NCBI RefSeq assembly: GCF_002858715.1
Contig: NZ_PJZH01000001.1
Span: 186,001-250,000 of the forward strand
DNA: 64,000 nucleotides
Direction: 5' to 3'
From: Chimaeribacter coloradensis
GTDB taxonomy: Bacteria; Pseudomonadota; Gammaproteobacteria; Enterobacterales; Enterobacteriaceae
Position numbers and translations under genes: made by a program. Below, one piece after another: positions 1-9,431 of the stretch (positions are counted from its first letter, which is position 1; each line of letters begins with the position of its first letter). A model generated the notes under the pieces. That model was not told the origin of the DNA and ran no database searches. It saw only the letters and a program-made list of their open reading frames with translations.

Positions 1-430
1 CGTCAGCGAAGGTCAGCGGGGTGTCGGGGTGGCCTTTCACCCGGCGGCTCAGGGTTGGCCCCAGCCAGCGCAGCTGCACATCGCGCGACAGGTAACCGCT
101 CAGCCAGCGATTGATGGCCTCCGGAGCGATGCGGGCGGTAAACTGATTCCCCCAGACTTCGGTCGGGCTCTCCGTCGCACTGAATTCGTCATAGCGGATA
201 ACGGCGCTGTCGCCGTCCGGCGCGGCGATGAACAGGCCATCCGGCAGCAGGGCAGGGGTGAACTGCACCATCTGCGGCAACTGGCGGGCGGTAATAAAGG
301 TGCCGTCCGGCGCAGTGACCATAAAGGCGCGGTCAAACGCCGGCCCGGCACGCTCCGCCAGCAGCTGTGAAAGCTGTAGCCCACGCATCGATTTCACCGG
401 ATGGATGAAAAGTTTGGAGAGGGTAATCAC
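1..430 (-). CDS. ycbX: YcbX, MOSC N-terminal-domain reductase component (partial)
   Basis: This is the N-terminal 143 codons of a protein that runs off the left edge of the window. Translation from the GTG at 430 begins [17 protein letters not shown] and continues with [19 protein letters not shown] and [21 protein letters not shown] recognise these as YcbX, a molybdenum-cofactor-dependent protein with a MOSC N-terminal beta-barrel domain that takes part in reduction of N-hydroxylated bases. The C-terminal MOSC core and ferredoxin domain lie outside the window, so function is inferred from family membership. It is divergent from rlmL, as in E. coli. The GTG start is chosen because the family begins two or three residues before the LFIHPVKS motif. 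Confidence is high for identity. Confidence 0.92.
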   Translation of the reverse strand, partial: MITLSKLFIHPVKSMRGLQLSQLLAERAGPAFDRAFMVTAPDGTFITARQLPQMVQFTPALLPDGLFIAAPDGDSAVIRYDEFSATESPTEVWGNQFTARIAPEAINRWLSGYLSRDVQLRWLGPTLSRRVKGHPDTPLTFAD

Positions 431-469
431 TGCTGACTCCTTGCCGGCATAAATGAGAGTCAGCAACTT

Positions 470-498
470 TATGACAAGCGGGTGGGATTAGCTATAAT
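470..498 (+). promoter_or_regulatory. Putative sigma-70 promoter of rlmL
   Basis: A perfect -10 hexamer TATAAT lies at 493-498. A -35-like TATGAC lies at 470-475, 17 bp upstream. The predicted start is near 505, about 27 nt before the rlmL ATG. Seen in sequence; activity is inferred. Confidence 0.5.
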
Positions 499-531
499 GC
501 GCAACAATTTTCTATTTGGTGATAAGTCGAT

Positions 532-2655
532 ATGAACTCTCTGTTTGCCAGCACGGCGCGTGGTCTGGAAGAACTGTTAAAAAGCGAACTGGAAGCGCTG
601 GGCGCCCACGCCTGTAAAGTGGTACAGGGTGGGGTACATTTTCAGGGGGACGATCGTCTTCTGTATCAAAGCCTGCTGTGGAGCCGCCTGGCGTCACGTA
701 TTCTGCTGCCGCTCAATGAATTCAAGGTACACAGCGACCTGGACCTCTACCTGGGCGTGATGGCGATTGACTGGCCCTCTGTGTTCGGCGTGGATAAAAC
801 CTTCGCGGTGCATTTCAGCGGCCTGAATGATGAGATCCGCAACAGCCAGTACGGCGCGCTGAAGGTCAAAGACGCCATCGTGGACAGCTTCACCCGCAAG
901 ATCGACCAGCGGCCGAACGTGGCGAAACAGCAGCCGGACATCCGCGTGAATGTCTTCCTGCAACGCGACACCGCCAGTGTGGCGCTGGACCTGAGCGGCG
1001 ACGGCCTGCATCAGCGCGGCTACCGTGACCTGACCGGCGCGGCCCCGCTGAAAGAGAACCTGGCGGCGGCGATCGTGATGCGCTCCGGCTGGGCGGCGGG
1101 CACCCCGCTGCTCGACCCGATGTGCGGTTCCGGCACGCTGCTGATTGAGGGGGCGATGATCGCCTCTGACCGCGCGCCCGGCCTGCATCGCCAGCACTGG
1201 GGCTTCACTGCCTGGAACGGCTTCAACGCCGACCTGTGGCGCGAAGTCACCACCGAAGCGCAGGTGCGCGCCCGCCGCGGCCTGCAGGAGACCACCTCCC
1301 GCTTCTTCGGCTCAGACATCGACCGCCGCGTGATTGAGATGGCGCGCGCCAACGCCCGCCGTGCCGGCGTCGCGGAGCTGATCACCTTTAACAGCAACGA
1401 CGTCAGCAAGCTGGTCAACCCGCTGCCGGAAGGCCCGCGCGGTACCGTGATCAGCAACCCGCCGTACGGTGAGCGCCTGGAGAGTGAACCGGCGCTGATT
1501 GCCCTGCACAACCTGCTGGGCCGCATCATGAAAACCCAGTTCGGCGGCTGGCAGTTGTCGCTGTTCAGCGCCTCGCCGGAGCTGCTGAGCTGCCTGCAAC
1601 TGCGTGCCGAGCGCCAGTTCAAGGCCAAAAACGGCCCGCTGGATTGCGTGCAGAAAAACTACCAGCTGGCGGACAACCCGGAAGGCGCCGCCACCGGCGG
1701 CCAGATTGCCGAGGATTTCGCCAACCGCCTGCGCAAAAACCTGCGCAAGCTGGAGAAATGGGCCAGGCAGCAGGGCATCGAATGCTACCGCCTGTATGAT
1801 GCCGATCTGCCGGAATATAACGTGGCGGTGGATCGCTACGGCAGCAAAGTGGTGGTGCAGGAGTATGCGCCGCCGAAAACCGTGGATGCACAGAAAGCGC
1901 GCCAGCGCCTGTTTGACGTGATCAACGCCACGCTGTCGGTGCTGGATCTGCCTTCCAATCAGCTGGTGCTGAAGACCCGCGAGCGGCAGAAAGGCAAAAA
2001 CCAGTACGAAAAGCTGGCGCAGAAAGGGGAGTTCCTGCTGGTGCAGGAGTTTAACGCTAAACTGTGGGTTAACCTCACCGACTACCTCGACACCGGCCTG
2101 TTCCTTGACCACCGCATTGCGCGCCGGATGCTGGGCGAGATGAGCCAGGGCAAGGATTTCCTCAACCTGTTCGCCTACACCGGCACCGCCAGCGTGCACG
2201 CCGGGCTGGGCGGCGCGCGCAGCACCACCACCGTGGATATGTCACGCACCTATCTGGAGTGGGCGGAGAAAAACCTGCGGGTCAACGGGCTGACCGGCCG
2301 CCAGCACCGCCTGATTCAGGCGGATTGCCTCTCCTGGCTGAGTGAGGCCAACGAGCAGTTCGACGTGATTTTCATCGACCCGCCGACCTTCTCCAACTCC
2401 AAGCGCATGGCGGACTCCTTCGACGTGCAGCGTGACCACCTGGCGCTGATGAAACACCTGACCCGCCTGTTGCGCCGCAACGGTACCATTATGTTCTCCA
2501 ACAACAAACGGGGCTTCCAGATGGACATCGCCGGTCTGGCCGCACTGGGGCTGGTGGCAAAAGAGATCACCGCCCAGACGCAGTCCCAGGATTTTGCCCG
2601 TAACCGTCAGATTCACAACTGCTGGCTGCTCACCCGCGCCGGCGAGGAAAAGTAA
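532..2655 (+). CDS. rlmL: Bifunctional 23S rRNA methyltransferase RlmL/RlmK
   Basis: This 707-residue fusion enzyme methylates 23S rRNA. The N-terminal half (RlmL) makes m2G2445 and the C-terminal half (RlmK) makes m7G2069, both using S-adenosylmethionine. An N-terminal THUMP RNA-binding region (about 1-155) is followed by a Rossmann methyltransferase fold with the catalytic motif NPPYGER near residue 309. The second methyltransferase domain has [10 protein letters not shown] near 544 and DPPTF near 616. Length matches the E. coli protein, about 702 residues. The ATG lies downstream of a good -10 element. The uup gene starts 5 bp after the stop, so the two are probably co-transcribed. Identity is secure. 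Confidence 0.97.
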   Translation: MNSLFASTARGLEELLKSELEALGAHACKVVQGGVHFQGDDRLLYQSLLWSRLASRILLPLNEFKVHSDLDLYLGVMAIDWPSVFGVDKTFAVHFSGLNDEIRNSQYGALKVKDAIVDSFTRKIDQRPNVAKQQPDIRVNVFLQRDTASVALDLSGDGLHQRGYRDLTGAAPLKENLAAAIVMRSGWAAGTPLLDPMCGSGTLLIEGAMIASDRAPGLHRQHWGFTAWNGFNADLWREVTTEAQVRARRGLQETTSRFFGSDIDRRVIEMARANARRAGVAELITFNSNDVSKLVNPLPEGPRGTVISNPPYGERLESEPALIALHNLLGRIMKTQFGGWQLSLFSASPELLSCLQLRAERQFKAKNGPLDCVQKNYQLADNPEGAATGGQIAEDFANRLRKNLRKLEKWARQQGIECYRLYDADLPEYNVAVDRYGSKVVVQEYAPPKTVDAQKARQRLFDVINATLSVLDLPSNQLVLKTRERQKGKNQYEKLAQKGEFLLVQEFNAKLWVNLTDYLDTGLFLDHRIARRMLGEMSQGKDFLNLFAYTGTASVHAGLGGARSTTTVDMSRTYLEWAEKNLRVNGLTGRQHRLIQADCLSWLSEANEQFDVIFIDPPTFSNSKRMADSFDVQRDHLALMKHLTRLLRRNGTIMFSNNKRGFQMDIAGLAALGLVAKEITAQTQSQDFARNRQIHNCWLLTRAGEEK

Positions 2656-2660
2656 CTTTT

Positions 2661-4568
2661 ATGTCTTTAATCAGTATGTCAGGTGCCTGGCTCTCCTTCA
2701 GCGACGCCCCGCTGTTGGATAACACCGAACTCCACATCGAGCCAAATGAACGTGTCTGCCTGGTAGGCCGCAACGGCGCGGGGAAATCCACGCTGATGAA
2801 AATCCTCAACCGGGAAGTGCCGCTGGATGATGGCCGCATCGTGTATGAGCAGGATCTGATTGTGGCGCGCCTGCAACAGGACCCGCCGCGCAACATCGGC
2901 GGCACGGTGTTCGATTTCGTCGCCGAAGGGGTGGCCGAGCAGGCTGAGCACCTCAAGGCCTACCACGCCATCTCCCATCAGGTCGGCCTCGACCCCAGTG
3001 AGAAGAACCTGGCCAAAATGGCGCAGATCATGGAGATCCTCGACCATCAGGGGTTGTGGCAGCTCGACAGCCGCATCCAGGAGGTGCTGGCGCAGCTCTC
3101 TCTGAACGGCGACGCGGAGCTGTCGTCGCTTTCCGGCGGCTGGCTGCGTAAAGCGGCGCTGGGCCGCGCGCTGGTCAGCTCCCCGCAGGTGCTGCTGCTG
3201 GATGAGCCGACCAACCACCTGGACATTGAGACGATCAACTGGCTGGAAGGCTTCCTGAAAGAGTTCCAGGGCAGCATCATCTTCATCTCCCACGACCGTT
3301 CCTTCATCCGCAACATGGCGACGCGCATTGTGGATCTGGATCGCGGCAAGCTGGTCTCCTACCCGGGGAATTACGACCTCTACCTCACCACCAAAGAAGA
3401 GGCGCTGCGGGTCGAGGAGCTTCAGAATGCGGAGTTTGACCGCAAGCTGGCGCAGGAAGAGGTGTGGATCCGCCAGGGCATCAAAGCACGCCGGACCCGT
3501 AACGAGGGGCGCGTGCGCGCCCTGAAAGCGCTGCGCCGTGAGCGCTCTGAGCGCCGCGAAGTGATGGGCACTGCCAAAATGCAGGTGGAAGAGGCGAGCC
3601 GCTCCGGCAAGATCGTCTTTGAGCTGGAAAACGTCAGCTACCGCGTCGGGGAGAAGCAGCTGGTCTCTGATTTCTCCGCCCAGGTGCAGCGCGGCGACAA
3701 AATCGCGCTGGTCGGCCCGAACGGCTGCGGCAAAACCACGCTGCTGAAACTGATGCTCGGCCAGCTGAAAGCGGACAGCGGCCGCGTACACTGCGGCACC
3801 AAGCTGGAAGTGGCCTACTTTGACCAGCACCGCGCGGAGCTGGACCCGGAGCGCACGGTGATGGACAACCTGGCTGAAGGCAAGCAGGAAGTGATGGTCA
3901 ACGGCCGTTCCCGCCATGTGCTGGGCTACCTGCAGGACTTCCTGTTCCACCCGAAACGCGCCATGACGCCGGTGAAAGCGCTTTCCGGCGGGGAGCGTAA
4001 CCGCCTGCTGCTGGCACGCCTGTTCCTGCGCCCCAGCAACCTGCTGATTCTCGATGAACCGACCAACGACCTCGACGTTGAAACGCTGGAGCTGCTGGAG
4101 GAGCTGATCGATGGCTACCAGGGCACCGTGATGCTGGTCAGCCACGACCGTGAGTTCGTGGATAACTGCGTGACCGAATGCTGGATCTTCGAAGGCAACG
4201 GCGTGATCAACAGCTTCGTGGGTGGCTACCACGATGCGCACCAGCAGCGCGCCGCGACCCGTGCCCTGCGCCAGGCACCAGCCGCCACGGAGAAAAATAC
4301 CCCGGCGGCACCGCCCGCAACCAGTGCTAAACGTCCTGGAAACAAACTAAGCTATAATTTGCAACGTGAATTGGAACAACTGCCGCAACGCATCGATGCG
4401 CTCGAAAAAGAGATCGCCGCGCTGCAGGAAACCATGAGCGATGCCAGCTTCTTCAGCCAGCCGCATGATGAAACGCAACGTGTGATCGATGCGCTGGCGA
4501 AGGCGGAAAGCGAACTCGAAGCCGCTTTTGAGCGTTGGGAGAGCCTTGAGGCACAGAAAAACGGATAA
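2661..4568 (+). CDS. uup: ABC-F ATPase Uup
   Basis: Uup is a soluble ABC-F protein with two ATPase cassettes and no membrane domain. Such proteins act on ribosomes, and Uup is also linked to precise excision of transposons. Cassette 1 has Walker A GRNGAGKST near residues 36-44, signature LSGGW near 156 and Walker B LLLDEPTNHLD near 180. Cassette 2 has GPNGCGKTT near 352, LSGGERNR near 440 and LILDEPTNDLD near 465. After a Pro/Ala-rich linker, the last 70 residues form the charged coiled-coil DNA-binding domain typical of Uup (LQRELEQLPQRIDALEKEIA). Length is 635 residues as expected. It follows rlmL by 5 bp and precedes pqiABC, as in E. coli. Confidence 0.97.
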   Translation: MSLISMSGAWLSFSDAPLLDNTELHIEPNERVCLVGRNGAGKSTLMKILNREVPLDDGRIVYEQDLIVARLQQDPPRNIGGTVFDFVAEGVAEQAEHLKAYHAISHQVGLDPSEKNLAKMAQIMEILDHQGLWQLDSRIQEVLAQLSLNGDAELSSLSGGWLRKAALGRALVSSPQVLLLDEPTNHLDIETINWLEGFLKEFQGSIIFISHDRSFIRNMATRIVDLDRGKLVSYPGNYDLYLTTKEEALRVEELQNAEFDRKLAQEEVWIRQGIKARRTRNEGRVRALKALRRERSERREVMGTAKMQVEEASRSGKIVFELENVSYRVGEKQLVSDFSAQVQRGDKIALVGPNGCGKTTLLKLMLGQLKADSGRVHCGTKLEVAYFDQHRAELDPERTVMDNLAEGKQEVMVNGRSRHVLGYLQDFLFHPKRAMTPVKALSGGERNRLLLARLFLRPSNLLILDEPTNDLDVETLELLEELIDGYQGTVMLVSHDREFVDNCVTECWIFEGNGVINSFVGGYHDAHQQRAATRALRQAPAATEKNTPAAPPATSAKRPGNKLSYNLQRELEQLPQRIDALEKEIAALQETMSDASFFSQPHDETQRVIDALAKAESELEAAFERWESLEAQKNG

Positions 4569-4574
4569 AAACCC

Positions 4575-4595
4575 GGCGGCCGGTTCCCGGCCGCC
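4575..4595 (+). promoter_or_regulatory. GC-rich intercistronic hairpin after uup
   Basis: A perfect 9-bp inverted repeat, GGCGGCCGG / CCGGCCGCC, has a 3-nt loop and starts 6 bp after the uup stop. No T tract follows, so it is not a canonical terminator. It may stabilise the upstream mRNA or attenuate read-through into pqiA. Function is inferred. Confidence 0.4.
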
Positions 4596-4633
4596 ATCCC
4601 CCTGTTTAGGAGCATCACGCCGTTGAGAACACC

Positions 4634-5923
4634 ATGCCGTTGAGAAGTGACGCGGTGAACGCGCATCGTTCTGATAACCCCCTGTTATGCCCGCAATGTG
4701 ACCTGATGGTCGCTTTACCGGCATTATCTCCCGGCAGCCGGGCAAATTGCCCACGTTGCCACACCACCCTCTATACCGCCTGGCCTGAACCGCGCCGCCG
4801 CCCGATGGTGTTTGCCGTCAGCGCCTTGCTGATGCTGCTGCTGGCCAACCTTTTTCCATTTATCAATATCCATGTCAAAGGGCTGAGCAGCGAAATTTCG
4901 CTCTACCAGATCCCGCAGGTCATGATGTCCGAGGATTACGCCAGCATGGCCGGGCTGTTCATCCTGTTTGTGCAGCTGGTGCCCGCTTTCTGTATGGTTA
5001 CCATCATTCTGCTCTGCCAGCGGGTGCGGATGCCGCAGCCGCTGAAAGTCAGGCTGGCCCGCTGGCTGTTTACGCTGAAAGCCTGGAGCATGGTGGAGAT
5101 TTTCCTGGCCGGGGTGCTGGTCAGCTTCGTCAAACTGATGGCCTACGGCAATATCGGCGTGAACCTGAGTTTCTACGCCTATGTGCTGTTCTGTTTGTTA
5201 CAGCTGCGCGCGTTCCAGTGCCTTGACCGGCGCGCCATGTGGCATGACATCGCCCCTGCGCCGCCGCTTAAGCGCGCGCTGCGCGTGGGGGAGAGCGGGT
5301 TGCAGCAGCAGTTGCGCGCCTGCCCCTGCTGCGCCGCGGTGTTGCCGGCGGAACAGGAACGTTGCCCGCGCTGCCTGACCAAAGGGCACCTGCGCAAAAA
5401 GCACAGCCTGCAATGGACCATGGCGCTGCTGATCACCGCATTCCTGCTCTATATTCCGGCCAATATCCTTCCGATCATGAATACTGAACTGCTGGGGAAC
5501 CCGGCCCCGTCTACCATTATGGCGGGGGTGGTGCTGCTCTGGAGCGACGGCTCCTACCCGGTGGCAATGGTGATCTTTATCGCCAGTATCATGGTGCCGA
5601 CCCTGAAAATGATGGCCATCGCCTGGCTCTGCTGGGATGCGCGCCACCCGGAGCGGCAGCGCGACAGTGAACGGATGCACCTGATTTATGAGGTGGTGGA
5701 GTTTGTCGGGCGCTGGTCGATGATCGACGTGTTCGTGATCGCCGTGCTGTCAGCACTGGTCAGAATCGGGCAGTTAATGAATGTGTACCCGCAGATCGCT
5801 GCGGTGCTGTTTGCCATGGTGGTGATCCTGACCATGATCGCCGCCATGACCTTTGATCCCAGATTGAGCTGGGACGGTCTGAATAGAAAAAACCAAAAGG
5901 AGCTGCACCTTGACAGCAAATGA
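4634..5923 (+). CDS. pqiA: PqiA, intermembrane lipid-transport membrane subunit
   Basis: PqiA is the inner-membrane partner of the periplasm-spanning MCE protein PqiB, in a pathway that moves lipids between membranes and is induced by paraquat through SoxRS. The protein has two homologous halves, each with a zinc-ribbon-like cysteine pair followed by about four membrane helices. The Cys motifs are LLCPQCDLMVAL with NCPRCH near residues 18-45, and CPCCAAVLP with RCPRC near 230-250. Start is uncertain. The ATG at 4634 gives 429 residues, while the GTG at 4655 would give the shorter N-terminus usual for PqiA and has GAGAAG 7 nt upstream. The 3' end overlaps pqiB by 14 bp, so translation is probably coupled. 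Confidence 0.93.
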   Translation: MPLRSDAVNAHRSDNPLLCPQCDLMVALPALSPGSRANCPRCHTTLYTAWPEPRRRPMVFAVSALLMLLLANLFPFINIHVKGLSSEISLYQIPQVMMSEDYASMAGLFILFVQLVPAFCMVTIILLCQRVRMPQPLKVRLARWLFTLKAWSMVEIFLAGVLVSFVKLMAYGNIGVNLSFYAYVLFCLLQLRAFQCLDRRAMWHDIAPAPPLKRALRVGESGLQQQLRACPCCAAVLPAEQERCPRCLTKGHLRKKHSLQWTMALLITAFLLYIPANILPIMNTELLGNPAPSTIMAGVVLLWSDGSYPVAMVIFIASIMVPTLKMMAIAWLCWDARHPERQRDSERMHLIYEVVEFVGRWSMIDVFVIAVLSALVRIGQLMNVYPQIAAVLFAMVVILTMIAAMTFDPRLSWDGLNRKNQKELHLDSK

Positions 5924-7550
5924 AGGCACCGCACGGGTGGAGAAGATCAAACGCTGGTCACCGGTATGGATTGTGCCGATCGTGACGGCCCTGATTGGCG
6001 CCTGGATCCTGTTTTACCACTTCAGCCATCAGGGGCCGGAAGTGACCCTGATCACCACCACGGCAGAGGGCATCGAGGGCGGCAAAACTGCAATCAAGAG
6101 CCGCAACGTTGACGTTGGCCGGGTCGAGAGCGTGACCCTGAGTGATGACCTGAACCATGTGATCCTGAAAGCCCGCCTCAACCCGGACATGCAAAAGCTG
6201 CTCAAGGGCGACTCCGCCTTCTGGGTGGTCAAACCGCAGATCGGCAAAGAGGGGGTCTCCGGCCTCGGCACGCTGCTTTCCGGTGCCTATATTGAGCTGC
6301 AACCGGGCCGCAAAGGTGAAGAGCCGGCACAATACCAGCTGCTGGATTCACCGCCGCTGGCCGCGCCGGACGCCAAGGGCATCCGTGTGGTGCTCGACAG
6401 TGAGCGCTCCGGCCAGCTTAACCCCGGCGATCCGGTGCTGTTCCGCGGCTACCGGGTCGGGTCAGTGGAAACCAGCCAGTTCGATACCAAAACGCGCTCT
6501 ATGCATTACCAGCTGTTTATCAATGCGCCGTATGACTCACTGGTGACCAGCAATGTGCGCTTCTGGAAAGACAGCGGCGTCAATTTCGATATGTCTGCGC
6601 AGGGTATGCGGGTCGAGATGGGGTCGCTGACCACCCTGTTCAGCGGCGGCGTCAGTTTTGACGTGCCCAACGGCTGGGAGCGCGGGGAGCAGGCGCAGGA
6701 ACATGCTGAGTACACCCTGTTTGACGACCAGCGCAGCATCCAGGATTCGCTCTACACCGAGCACCGCGATTTTGTGATGTTCTTCTCTGACTCGATCCGT
6801 GGCCTCTCGCCGGGCGCGCCGGTGGAGTTCCGCGGCATCCGCCTCGGGACGGTCTCCTCTGTGCCGTTCACGATTCCCGGCATCGAACAGCAAATTGACA
6901 GTGATTACCGCATTCCGGTGTTGATCCGTATTGAACCCGATCGCTTCACCAAGCAGCTGGGTAAACACTTTGATATGGAAGCCGCGCTGAAAGATGCCCT
7001 GCAACGTGGCATGCGCGCCTCCCTGAAGTCAGGCAACCTGCTGACCGGCGCACTCTATATCGACCTCGACTTCTACCCGAATGAGAAGCCGTGGAAGGGG
7101 CCGCGCCAGCTGGGCGGGTATGAACTGCTGCCGACCACCAGCGGCGGCCTGGCGCAGATTCAGCAGAAAGTGATGATGACGCTGGACAAGATCAACGCCT
7201 TGCCGCTGAACCCGCTGATTGAAGAGGCCACGCAGACGCTGGCGCAGAGTAAGCGCACGCTGGCGGAGACGCAGCGCACCATGGCAGCGCTGAATAAAAT
7301 CACCTCCAGTAAAGAGATGCAGAACCTGCCGGCTGACATGCAGAAAACGCTGCTTGAGCTGAACCGCAGCATGAAAGGCTTCCAGCCCGGCTCCCCGGCC
7401 TACACCAAAATGGTGGCGGATATGCAGCGCCTGGATCAGGTGATGCGTGAACTGCAACCGGTGTTGCGCACCATCAATGACAAGAGCAACGCGCTGGTGT
7501 TTGAAGCATCGGAAAGCCCTGACCCTCAGCCGAAGAAGGCCAAAAAATGA
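5910..7550 (+). CDS. pqiB: PqiB, MCE-domain periplasmic tunnel protein
   Basis: This 546-residue protein has a single N-terminal membrane helix (WSPVWIVPIVTALIGAWILF) and three MCE repeats (about residues 40-130, 155-260 and 285-390). A long C-terminal helical region (about 425-540) follows; in the known PqiB structure it forms a needle-like coiled coil reaching toward the outer membrane. It uses a TTG start inside the pqiA 3' end, with AAAAGGAG 9 nt upstream. The E. coli homologue forms a hexameric syringe that conducts lipids. The downstream pqiC ATG overlaps the pqiB stop (ATGA), which supports a three-gene operon. Confidence 0.95.
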   Translation: MTANEGTARVEKIKRWSPVWIVPIVTALIGAWILFYHFSHQGPEVTLITTTAEGIEGGKTAIKSRNVDVGRVESVTLSDDLNHVILKARLNPDMQKLLKGDSAFWVVKPQIGKEGVSGLGTLLSGAYIELQPGRKGEEPAQYQLLDSPPLAAPDAKGIRVVLDSERSGQLNPGDPVLFRGYRVGSVETSQFDTKTRSMHYQLFINAPYDSLVTSNVRFWKDSGVNFDMSAQGMRVEMGSLTTLFSGGVSFDVPNGWERGEQAQEHAEYTLFDDQRSIQDSLYTEHRDFVMFFSDSIRGLSPGAPVEFRGIRLGTVSSVPFTIPGIEQQIDSDYRIPVLIRIEPDRFTKQLGKHFDMEAALKDALQRGMRASLKSGNLLTGALYIDLDFYPNEKPWKGPRQLGGYELLPTTSGGLAQIQQKVMMTLDKINALPLNPLIEEATQTLAQSKRTLAETQRTMAALNKITSSKEMQNLPADMQKTLLELNRSMKGFQPGSPAYTKMVADMQRLDQVMRELQPVLRTINDKSNALVFEASESPDPQPKKAKK

Positions 7551-8119
7551 TGAAATGGATACTTCCCGTTACGCTGGCTGCCTTGCTGGCCGCGTGCAGC
7601 AGCAGTGATGACAGCGACAAACACTACTACCAGCTGCCGGACCTGCCGGCCGCCACCGCCCCGGCCCCGGCCGCTACGGCACAGGTTGCACAACGCCAGT
7701 TGTGGATTGAGCACGTCGGGGTGGCGGATTACCTGAACGGCACCGGCGTGGTCTACCAGACCAACGATGTGCAGTACGTCATCGCCAAAGATAACCTCTG
7801 GGCCAGTCCACTGGAGCAGCAACTGCAACAGACGCTGGTTACCCAGCTGAGCCGGGATTTGCCGGGCTGGCTGGTCTCTGCCCAGACGCAGAGCAACGAT
7901 CAGGAGGTGCTGAACGTCACGGTTACCGGCTTCCACGGGCGTTATGACGGCAAGGCGGTGGTCAGCGGGCAGTGGACGCTGACACGCGACGGGCAGACGC
8001 TGACTCAGCCGTTCAGCCTGCAACTGGATCAGCCGGAAGATGGCTATGACAACCTGGTCCGGACACTGGCGCAGGGCTGGCAGCAGCAGGCTGCGGTGAT
8101 TGCTGCCTATGTAAAATAG
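7547..8119 (+). CDS. pqiC: PqiC, outer-membrane lipoprotein of the Pqi system
   Basis: A 190-residue lipoprotein of the ABC-type transport auxiliary (DUF330) family. A signal peptide ends in the lipobox LAAC (Cys16), followed by SSSDDSDKHYYQLP, the start of the conserved domain. The residues after the Cys include no Asp at +2, which fits outer-membrane sorting. In E. coli PqiC anchors the PqiB needle at the outer membrane. The start codon overlaps the pqiB stop by 4 bp. A strong hairpin follows the gene, making it the last of the operon. Confidence 0.95.
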   Translation: MMKWILPVTLAALLAACSSSDDSDKHYYQLPDLPAATAPAPAATAQVAQRQLWIEHVGVADYLNGTGVVYQTNDVQYVIAKDNLWASPLEQQLQQTLVTQLSRDLPGWLVSAQTQSNDQEVLNVTVTGFHGRYDGKAVVSGQWTLTRDGQTLTQPFSLQLDQPEDGYDNLVRTLAQGWQQQAAVIAAYVK

Positions 8120-8135
8120 TCAGCGAAAAAGCGTT

Positions 8136-8186
8136 AAAGCCCGGTAAGCGGATCGCGTTGCGCGGTTCGCCTGCCGGGCTTTTTTA
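8136..8186 (+). terminator. Rho-independent terminator of pqiABC
   Basis: The outer stem GCCCGG / CCGGGC (8139-8144 with 8174-8179) encloses a structured GC-rich loop. A run of T residues follows from 8180. It lies 17 bp after the pqiC stop. Confidence 0.75.
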
Positions 8187-8400
8187 TCGGTTTCTTATTA
8201 AACAACAGGTTACGCCATCATCATTTACATCAGTGAGTTACTTGATTCTCCTCATATATCTCACAAATGTGACATTGGCGTGAATATTGCGCATTGATCT
8301 TCACGCGTTAAAGGACTATTGCTTAAACGTGGCGTACGCAGACTGCGGCGACCACTGTTTTCTTTCCACCAGACCATGAATGAGGGAAATAAGGCATATG

Positions 8401-8571
8401 ATGAAGAGACAGAAACGCGATCGCCTGGAACGGGCACATTCACGCGGGTATCACGCAGGTATTTCAGGTCGTCCCAGGGAATTATGTCCCTATCAATCGT
8501 TGGACGCCCGGTCTCACTGGTTGGGAGGTTGGCGACAAGCCATGGAGGACAGGGCCGTGACCGCTGCATAA
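8401..8571 (+). CDS. rmf: Ribosome modulation factor Rmf
   Basis: Rmf binds the 30S subunit in stationary phase and dimerises 70S ribosomes into inactive 100S particles. The 56-residue product begins MKRQKRDRLERAHSRGYHAG and contains CPYQSLDARSHWLGGWRQAM, which are diagnostic for Rmf. There are two tandem ATG codons (8398 and 8401). I chose the second because it gives the family N-terminus MKRQKRD. Upstream GAGGGA and AAGG can serve as ribosome-binding sites. The gene sits between pqiC and fabA as in E. coli, but here the rmf-fabA gap is widened by the tailspike islet. Confidence 0.96.
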   Translation: MKRQKRDRLERAHSRGYHAGISGRPRELCPYQSLDARSHWLGGWRQAMEDRAVTAA

Positions 8572-8596
8572 GCGGCGCCCTGTACGAAAAGGGAAG

Positions 8597-8622
8597 AACC
8601 TCCGCCAGGCGCGGAGGTTTTT
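8597..8622 (+). terminator. Rho-independent terminator of rmf
   Basis: A perfect 9-bp stem AACCTCCGC / GCGGAGGTT (8597-8605 with 8611-8619) has a 5-nt loop and is followed by a T-rich tail. It lies 25 bp after the rmf stop. Confidence 0.9.
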
Positions 8623-8639
8623 ATTGGGGGCTGGGTAGC

Positions 8640-9431
8640 AGACTTCACCACGTCCTCATCAACATTTTACGATTTCATTTTAAGCGTGACATTTTCAACG
8701 GTCGTTTCTTCACTCCGCATTACCCGCCACCGCCTACCTTCCTGGAGCCTTAACATTATTTTCATAAAGCCAAATATGCACTTGTGATGATTATAATTAT
8801 CTGAATGCTTCATATTTTCTGAAATTAATTTATTGCAGGTTTTTATAAATTTCGTGACTAACTAGTCGCAATGAGATAGGGGGTGTTTTTAGTGGATTCA
8901 GATTGAATATTTCAAGAATACGACGCTCGGTTTCCCCTATCCGCTAATAACTGGTCATGATTTTTCTTATTAAGAAAAAATACATCATGGCTAAAAATAA
9001 TAGCTATGATCTACACTTTTAATTGGTATGAATCGTTATGGATTAAGAGATTTTCTGAAATTTAGCCTCAGGCAGATTGGTTAGTAAAATTAATTGTTAA
9101 GGATAAATAAAATGACAAATTATAAAAATTAAATTTATTTATTATGATAAATTAATCTATATTTTCTCTTGGAAATGTCCGCTCAAAAACTTAAGCTTGC
9201 ATGTATCTATAATTAATTATTATGAATTGATAATCGTATAATTAGTATGGGTATGTGTTTTAGGTTTACTTGGGCTTCAGAATTGTGGCAGGAGTCAGCT
9301 CAATGTTGTTGCGAGGCTTATTTATTTTTGAATAAGTATAGCAATGGTTACCTTTTCTTTGAGTCCTTCTGGTCCGCTGTTCGTATATTCTTTCATTCTT
9401 ACATCTGCCCTATTGGATTTGGAAAAGCTCA
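8640..9431. other. AT-rich non-coding left part of a horizontally acquired islet
   Basis: From about 8760 the base composition drops sharply from the GC-rich neighbours to strongly AT-rich DNA. I see no convincing gene here. Visible structure includes a perfect 9-bp palindrome TTTTTCTTA / TAAGAAAAA with one central base (8961-8979). There is also an 8-bp inverted repeat GATAGGGG (8875-8882) / CCCCTATC (8934-8941). The promoter of the following tailspike gene presumably lies in the last 200 bp, and such DNA is a likely H-NS target. No integrase, transposase or obvious flanking direct repeat was found. Confidence 0.6.

Noticed and set aside
2679-4241. 520-codon minus-strand frame inside uup
   Set aside because: Antisense shadow produced by GC-rich codon bias; uup is unmistakable on the plus strand.
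9112-9132. Tiny 6-codon frame preceded by AAGGA in the AT-rich islet
   Set aside because: Possibly a truncated gene start or chance; too short to support as a gene.
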